This document shows, one piece after another, positions 59,394 to 64,000 of a stretch of DNA of 64,000 nt. Location: the NCBI RefSeq assembly GCF_000377405.1, contig NZ_KB905022.1, positions 1-64,000 on the forward strand, written 5' to 3'. The translations under genes and the position numbers were made by a program. This stretch comes from Thioalkalivibrio sp. ALE31 (GTDB taxonomy: Bacteria > Pseudomonadota > Gammaproteobacteria > Ectothiorhodospirales > Ectothiorhodospiraceae). Positions within the stretch are counted from its first letter, which is position 1. Every line of letters begins with the position of its first letter. The notes below the pieces were generated by a model. That model searched no databases and was not told where the DNA came from. It worked only from the letters and a program-made list of their open reading frames with translations.

Positions 59394-60965
59394 ATGCGCA
59401 AGAACCTGCCCGTCACCCAGACGGAGTACTCGATTGATCAGCACGGCGACCTGATCTCGGCCACCGACGAGAAGGGGCGTATTCGCTACGCCAACAGTGA
59501 TTTCGTCGAGGTCAGCGGGTTCGTCTGCGAGGAACTGGAGGGTGCCGCCCATAACATCGTCCGCCACCCGGATATGCCCGAGGCCGCCTACGCGAACATG
59601 TGGGAGACCCTGAAGGCCGACCGGGCCTGGATGGGCATCGTCAAGAACCGCCGCAAGAACGGGGACCACTACTGGGTGGACGCCTTTGTGACCCCCGCCT
59701 ACGAGCACGGCCGCAAGACCGGCTACGAGTCGGTGCGGGCGATCCCCGAGCGCGAGCATGTCGCCCGTGCGGAGAAGGTGTATGCCGCGATCAACCGGGG
59801 CCGGAGCTTCGCGCGGCGCTGGTACCACGGCCTCACCTGCCGCCTCGCCGGGACCTGGATCGTCGGCTTCCTGTTGGCGCTGGCGGTCGTGTTTCTGGCG
59901 TCCTCGCCAGCGGTGCAGGCGGGCCTGCTGGTATTGATCTTTGCCGCCGGCGGCATCGCGTCGCTGGCGTTCACGTCCGGTATCCGCCAGGCGGTCAATC
60001 GGGCCCGGGAGCAGTTCGACAACCCGGTAATGGAGGCGATCTACACTGGGCGCCGCGACGACAGCGCTTCGCTGGAGCTGGTGCAGCAGTTCGGGGAGGC
60101 GAAGCTGCGCACCGTGCTGGGCCGGATCGAGGACAAGGCCGACGCGGTGAACGACGATGCCCATGCCATGGCCAGCAGCGTGGAGCAGACCGCCTCCGGC
60201 GTGGAGCGCCAGCAAAACGAGATCGACCAGGTCGCCACCGCGATGAACGAGATGACCTCGACCATCCAGGAGATGGCGAGCAATTCCGCGCGCGCGGCCG
60301 AGGCCGCCAACAACGCCGAGAAGGAGACCGGCGCCGGGCAGGATGTCGTGAACGGTACAGTGTCCGTGATCAATCGCATGGCGGCGGAGGTGGAATCCAC
60401 CGCCGAGAAGCTGGGCAAGCTCGAGGCCAGCACCGAGGAGATCGACAAGATCCTGAGCGTGATCCGCGAGATCGCCGAGCAGACCAACCTGCTGGCGCTG
60501 AATGCCGCGATCGAGGCCGCGCGCGCCGGCGAGCACGGCCGCGGTTTCGCGGTGGTGGCCGACGAGGTGCGCTCGCTGTCGCAGCGCACCGACGAGTCCA
60601 CCGTGACCATCCGCAACATGATCGAGACCCTGCAAAGTGGCGCGCGCGAGGCGATGTCTGCGATGCGGGCCAGTCAGGAGCAGGCCGCCGACGGGGTGGA
60701 AAAGGCGCAGGCGGCGGGCGACTCGCTGACCACGATCCGCGAGGCCGTGGCCCAGATCACCGAGATGAACACCCAGATCGCCACGGCCGTCGAGGAACAA
60801 AGCGCGGTCTCCGAGGAGATCAACCGCAACGTCACCTCCATCCGCGATGTGGCCAGCGAAACGGGATCGGTTTCGGCACATGCGCGCGACGCCAGCGCCC
60901 GCATGCAGGCCGAGGCCGCCGAGCTGAAAGCGCTGATCCAGCGGTTTGAACAAAAGGCTGGCTAG
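59394..60965 (+). CDS. Aer-like methyl-accepting chemotaxis protein with PAS sensor
   Basis: A 523-residue chemoreceptor. The N-terminal PAS (about 15-115: [26 protein letters not shown], and [18 protein letters not shown]) is the Aer-type fold that binds FAD and senses redox or oxygen. Two adjacent hydrophobic helices ([32 protein letters not shown]) form the membrane hairpin. The signalling domain has the universal tip [34 protein letters not shown]. No C-terminal CheR pentapeptide is evident. For a microaerophilic or sulfur-gradient lifestyle, energy taxis would be useful. It stands as a single-gene unit. Confidence 0.92.
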   Translation: MRKNLPVTQTEYSIDQHGDLISATDEKGRIRYANSDFVEVSGFVCEELEGAAHNIVRHPDMPEAAYANMWETLKADRAWMGIVKNRRKNGDHYWVDAFVTPAYEHGRKTGYESVRAIPEREHVARAEKVYAAINRGRSFARRWYHGLTCRLAGTWIVGFLLALAVVFLASSPAVQAGLLVLIFAAGGIASLAFTSGIRQAVNRAREQFDNPVMEAIYTGRRDDSASLELVQQFGEAKLRTVLGRIEDKADAVNDDAHAMASSVEQTASGVERQQNEIDQVATAMNEMTSTIQEMASNSARAAEAANNAEKETGAGQDVVNGTVSVINRMAAEVESTAEKLGKLEASTEEIDKILSVIREIAEQTNLLALNAAIEAARAGEHGRGFAVVADEVRSLSQRTDESTVTIRNMIETLQSGAREAMSAMRASQEQAADGVEKAQAAGDSLTTIREAVAQITEMNTQIATAVEEQSAVSEEINRNVTSIRDVASETGSVSAHARDASARMQAEAAELKALIQRFEQKAG

Positions 60966-61575
60966 AATTTTACTTTTCCGGGTTGCGCCATTGAATATGC
61001 GCAATTACAATCGCGCCCATCTTGAGTAGCAGAGGTCTGTCAATGGACTGTTGTCGATGGATGCATGAACGTCGGGCCGGTGGCCAGTACGAGCGTGCAT
61101 ATCGTTGCCAGCGGGGTCCCGCCACCCGGTAATGCGGTGGTGTCTCCCCGGTGTCAGCGATATGCGTGACTCCGGGGGGGTGACAGAACGCCTTTCCCCT
61201 ATCGCCCCTCGCGGGCGCCTCCCCAACCCCGAAGCCTTTCCCTGCGCCCGCCCGTGTGCGCGGCGCGTGGGCTCCCATGCCATTCGATTTGTCCTGCCTC
61301 TGCCCGGATGCCGGGCCGGTGCGTGCATTGCTGTGCGCGTAACGGATATGGATCACACCCATGAACACCCAGCAGGAGGCCGCCATGCCAGCGCCTGTAG
61401 ACGACGACCCCGGGTCTAGCCCGGAAATTCACTGCGGGGCAGTGAGCAAAGTAAAAGTGTGTTCGGCTCGCTGATGGGGGTTTTGTAAAAGACCGCCACC
61501 AGCGGTCACGGGATTCTTTTGCCTTTTGTGATGCTCCGCGTGCGTTTTTGTTTTTTAAGCAAAAGGAGCATTGCA
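60966..61575. other. Long leader/intergenic region before mgtE
   Basis: About 600 bp precede mgtE. The region contains a small inverted repeat TTGCGC/GCGCAA at 60983-61004, a short reading frame at 61385-61474 with a good Shine-Dalgarno, a GACCGC/GCGGTC hairpin at 61491-61507, and T-rich tracts at 61512-61560. No M-box-like core was recognised. The arrangement suggests a regulated leader. Confidence 0.5.
61385..61474 (+). CDS. Possible Mg2+-responsive leader peptide upstream of mgtE
   Basis: A 29-residue reading frame with GGAGG 6 nt before the ATG, ending about 100 bp before mgtE. Its start is rich in Pro and Asp (MPAPVDDDPGSSPE). Pro/acidic stretches near the start destabilise ribosomes at low Mg2+, the principle used by the MgtL leader of enteric mgtA. 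A hairpin and T-rich tracts lie between this frame and mgtE. Whether it is translated is unknown; short frames arise often by chance in GC-rich DNA. Confidence 0.4.
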   Translation: MPAPVDDDPGSSPEIHCGAVSKVKVCSAR

Positions 61576-62961
61576 ATGAACGACAAGATCCTGGAAATGA
61601 TTCATGCCGGCGACGTGGGCGCTGCCCGCGACGAGATGATCCATCCGGTGCCGGCCATCACCGCCAATCGCCTGTCCGAGCTGGACCCGCGTTCGCGCTG
61701 GGTGATTCTGGAGGGCGTGGATACCAACGAGCGCCGCGCCATCTTCCTGGCGATGGACGACGAAGAGCAGGCGATCCTGTTCGAGCACACGCCCGAGCCG
61801 GAGGCGCGTGAGCTGGTTCAGGGCCTGCCGGCCTACACCCTGGCGCGCGCTCTGACCCTGGTGGGCAAGCCGCTCGCGGCCGATCTGCTGAGTGCTCTGC
61901 CGGGCGCCAAGCGCGACAAGGTGCGTGCGCTGTGGCGGCAGGACGAGGACACCGTGGCCCGCGTGATGCGGCGCCCGGTGTTCTGGGTGACCCCGGAGGA
62001 GACCGTTGCCGAGGTCACTGCCCGCCTGCGCGGGGATCGCAATATGCCGGACGATGTCGGGGCGGCGCTGCTGATTACCGATCGTGACCACCACTATCAG
62101 GGGCTGGTGCGCCTGGGCCGCATGTTCCGCGCGGAGCCTGGCCAGGCGGTCGGCGAGCTGATCGAGCTGGAGGACTTCTGCACCACGCCCGACGGTGACA
62201 AGGTGGAGGCCGCTCGCCTGCTGCAGCGCACGGATCTGCCGTACCTGCCGGTGGTGGATGCCGATGGCGTGCTGGTGGGTGTGCTGCGCATTGACGATGC
62301 AATGGATGTTCTCGAGGAGGACACCTCGGAGGACTTCTACAAGAAGGCGGGGATTGGTGATCTGCTGCATCACAAGGATGTCGTGCGCTCGGAGAAGCTG
62401 ACCTCCGGCGGGATTGGCTATGCGGTCAAGGTGCGCATGGCCTTCCTGATGGTGACGCTGGCCGGCGGCTTGGCCGTGGGCGGGGTGATCGACTTCTTCG
62501 AGGACACCCTGGCGGCGGTGGTCGCGCTGGCCATCTTCATCCCGCTGGTGATGGACATGGGCGGCAACGTCGGCACGCAGTCGACCACGATCTTCGCCCG
62601 CGGGCTTGCCCTGGGGCATATCAACCTGGGTCGCTTCTTCCGCAACCATCTGGTGCGCGAGGGGGGCGTGGGCCTGGCCATGGGGGTAATCATGGCGGTG
62701 CTCGCCGGGACGCTCGCCTACTTCTGGCAGGGTGCGCCGAATGACATCCCGCAGCTGGGTTTCGTGGTTGGCACGGCGCTGTTCTTCTCGGTGTTCACCG
62801 CCTCGATCCTGGGCTTCCTGCTGCCGTGGGTGCTGCTGAAGATCGGGGTGGACCATGCGCCGGGGGCGGACCCGTTCATCACCACCATCAAGGATTTTAC
62901 CGGCCTGGCTGTGTACTTCGGCATGGCCGCCTGGCTGCTGAGCGCGCACATGCCGGCCTGA
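61576..62961 (+). CDS. mgtE: Magnesium transporter MgtE
   Basis: A 461-residue Mg2+ channel. The N-terminal domain (1-130) is the superhelical Mg sensor (ANRLSELDPRSRWVILEGV), followed by two CBS domains (RRPVFWVTPEETVAEVTARL; LLQRTDLPYLPVVDADGVLVGVLRIDD). Five C-terminal helices include IPLVMDMGGNVGTQSTTIFARGLALG with the pore Asp. Closing by cytoplasmic Mg2+ through CBS acidic residues is known for the family. AAAAGGAG lies upstream of ATG 61576. The long leader suggests additional Mg2+ control of expression. It is followed by a TorF-like gene after an 83-bp gap. Confidence 0.95.
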   Translation: MNDKILEMIHAGDVGAARDEMIHPVPAITANRLSELDPRSRWVILEGVDTNERRAIFLAMDDEEQAILFEHTPEPEARELVQGLPAYTLARALTLVGKPLAADLLSALPGAKRDKVRALWRQDEDTVARVMRRPVFWVTPEETVAEVTARLRGDRNMPDDVGAALLITDRDHHYQGLVRLGRMFRAEPGQAVGELIELEDFCTTPDGDKVEAARLLQRTDLPYLPVVDADGVLVGVLRIDDAMDVLEEDTSEDFYKKAGIGDLLHHKDVVRSEKLTSGGIGYAVKVRMAFLMVTLAGGLAVGGVIDFFEDTLAAVVALAIFIPLVMDMGGNVGTQSTTIFARGLALGHINLGRFFRNHLVREGGVGLAMGVIMAVLAGTLAYFWQGAPNDIPQLGFVVGTALFFSVFTASILGFLLPWVLLKIGVDHAPGADPFITTIKDFTGLAVYFGMAAWLLSAHMPA

Positions 62962-62980
62962 ATGCCGGGGAACCCGAACC

Positions 62981-63006
62981 GTGTTGCCGGAGACAGAATC
63001 CGGCAA
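62981..63006. other. Inverted repeat between mgtE and the TorF-like gene
   Basis: GTTGCCGG and CCGGCAAC flank 9 nt. There is no T run, so read-through or processing is more likely than termination. Confidence 0.5.
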
Positions 63007-63044
63007 CACGCCTGCAAAGAACGTTTGATAGAAGAGGAATCGAC

Positions 63045-63701
63045 ATGAACCATCGCAACTTCCATCGCGGCGTGCTGGCCGCCACCGTGGCAGGGGTCTT
63101 CGCCTTCGGCATCCCGGCCATCCAGGCCGCCGAGGCCGAATTCAACATCGGCGTGTTCACCGACTACATCGATGACGGTGCGTCCAAGTCCGACAACGAC
63201 CCGGTGGTGCAGGGCGGCTTCGAGCTGGGCTTCCCCACCGGCGTGTTTACCGGCGTGCAGGCCTCCACTCTTGGCAGTGGTCGCGGCAGCGAGATCGTGC
63301 CGTTCGTTGGCTACGGCTTCGACGTCGGTTCGGTGGGTATCGAGTTCGGCTACGAGCACTTTCACTACACCGAGCTCGACGAGCGCTACGAGGGCGAGAC
63401 CTTTGTGGTGGTGGACTGGGGGCCGGTGTACACGGGGGTGAACTACCTGGCCCATGCCCATGATCGCGACGCCCGGGGCAGCCGGGAATTCTTCGCGGGT
63501 ACGGCATTCGAGGTGGCCCCGCGTACCGAGCTTTTCGCCGAGGTGGGCCAGGATCGTCCCGCCGATGACGACAATGCCGTGTTCTGGGAACTGGGCGCGG
63601 CCCACGCGACCGACTTTGGCACCTTCTCGCTGACCTACGGCTCGCGCGACGAGAGCGGCGCTCAGGACCTGCTGGTCGGCGGCTACACCTACAACTTCTG
63701 A
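63045..63701 (+). CDS. TorF-family putative outer-membrane protein
   Basis: A 218-residue exported protein. A signal peptide (GVLAATVAGVFAFGIPAIQA) precedes a mature part starting EFNIGVFTDYIDDGASKSDNDPVVQGGFELGF. This is close to the TorF putative porin pattern of SDY...G.SQSD..PA.QGGF. The rest alternates amphipathic strands and ends YTYNF with a terminal Phe, indicating an 8- to 10-stranded outer-membrane barrel. The ATG at 63045 has AGAGGA upstream. It lies 83 bp after mgtE and may share its transcript. The transported substrate is unknown. Confidence 0.78.
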   Translation: MNHRNFHRGVLAATVAGVFAFGIPAIQAAEAEFNIGVFTDYIDDGASKSDNDPVVQGGFELGFPTGVFTGVQASTLGSGRGSEIVPFVGYGFDVGSVGIEFGYEHFHYTELDERYEGETFVVVDWGPVYTGVNYLAHAHDRDARGSREFFAGTAFEVAPRTELFAEVGQDRPADDDNAVFWELGAAHATDFGTFSLTYGSRDESGAQDLLVGGYTYNF

Positions 63702-63735
63702 CCCACCGCCCGCGTCGGTCCGGCGCGGGTTGGTT

Positions 63736-63955
63736 TTTCACCACGAAGCACACGAAGGCACGAAGGAGATCAAGGTCAAGGGCTTTTGCACCACAGAGTG
63801 CACGGAGAAAGGTCGATAGGGGGGTTGAACCGTTTCGCTGTGCTCGGCGGGTTTGAGCCCCATCCAAACCTTCTTTGGATTTCTCTGTGTTCTCCGTGCC
63901 CTCTGTGGTGCGATCGCTTTTCTTCGTGCCTTCGTGTGCTTCGTGGTGATTATGG
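63736..63955. repeat. Inverted-repeat element of the ACCACGAAG family
   Basis: The left arm TTCACCACGAAGCACACGAAG plus ACCACAGAGTGCACGGAG (63736-63808) is mirrored by TCCGTGCCCTCTGTGGT and CTTCGTGTGCTTCGTGGTGA (about 63894-63949). It is the most compact copy of the family in the window. No gene lies inside. Confidence 0.82.
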
Positions 63956-63961
63956 ATTTTT

Positions 63962-64000
63962 CTAGCCGTAGCGGCGTTCGATGTAGGCCTCGACGCGGGC
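63962..64000 (-). CDS. C-terminal end of a gene running off the window
   Basis: Only 12 codons and a TAG stop are present (ARVEAYIERRYG). The codon use is GC3-rich like real genes here, and the stop lies just outside the repeat element. The product cannot be identified. Confidence 0.4.
   Translation of the reverse strand, partial: ARVEAYIERRYG

Noticed and set aside
61100-61560. M-box Mg2+ riboswitch before mgtE
   Set aside because: No M-box core sequence or three-stem arrangement could be seen; a leader-peptide explanation fits better.

Overview
The window is GC-rich, densely coding DNA from a Gram-negative bacterium. The first 6 kb carry a gammaproteobacterial signature: zapA with a ZapB-like gene, then ygfB-pepP-ubiH-ubiI. 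Two Gly/Tyr-rich sulfur-globule-like proteins, a DsrE2-type protein, a TauE/SafE-type permease and many acidic proteins suggest a sulfur-oxidising, probably halophilic member of the Chromatiales, close to Ectothiorhodospiraceae/Thioalkalivibrio. That placement is inferred from gene content and style; no database was searched.

Layout. 0-6 kb: cell-division and ubiquinone genes. 6-9 kb: a VapBC-type toxin-antitoxin pair and a porin with a clear promoter and terminators. 9-17 kb (minus strand): a secretin-N-domain-like protein, a small uncharacterised protein, a GNAT acetyltransferase, then a tight operon (FAD oxidoreductase, DUF1365, cyclopropane-fatty-acid-synthase-like enzyme, MFS carrier, chalcone-isomerase-like protein). 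This operon diverges from a glutaredoxin-like/DUF3429 membrane protein and folE across an operator of three 11-bp-phased TRTAMA units, which looks like a MerR/CarH/LitR-type site. 18.8-25.6 kb: a methyltransferase, a YjfB-like protein, YceI, and a cluster with an MDR dehydrogenase, a divergent 6-pyruvoyltetrahydropterin-synthase homologue, a GT4 glycosyltransferase, a methyltransferase and a CDP-alcohol phosphatidyltransferase. The cluster looks like an undescribed pterin- or glycoside-type pathway.

26.5-40.1 kb is the most unusual part. A sigma-54 activator faces an RND efflux pair across GGTGTTGCAACACC palindromes and a textbook -24/-12 promoter. The RND permease has a roughly 350-residue histone-H1-like C-terminal tail. 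Downstream on the same strand lie two sulfur-globule-like proteins, a third small Pro/Gly/Tyr-rich secreted protein, a ParA-type ATPase, a DUF302 protein, a membrane coiled-coil protein, a dynamin-like GTPase with two membrane segments, a 48-residue membrane protein and a DsrE2-like protein. The set suggests a machine for building, positioning or remodelling an inclusion or membrane.

40.5-64 kb: acyl-CoA synthetase, hisI-cysS followed by a ZevAB-like metal importer, a three-gene phosphorelay/c-di-GMP set, an AstE/aspartoacylase-family protein, a TauE/SafE permease, a COG0523 metallochaperone GTPase, motAB, an HDOD protein, an Aer-like chemoreceptor, and mgtE preceded by a possible Pro/Asp-rich Mg2+-sensing leader peptide, then a TorF-like putative porin.

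Repeats are plentiful: REP-like GTAGGAGC hairpins, ATCCCGG palindromes, ACCACGAAG/CACGGAG inverted arms, and two inverted copies of a MITE-like element of about 270-285 bp with 31-bp terminal inverted repeats. One MITE end appears to supply the start of a glycosyltransferase and the other the stop of the ZevB-like gene. No tRNA, rRNA, CRISPR array or transposase gene was recognised.
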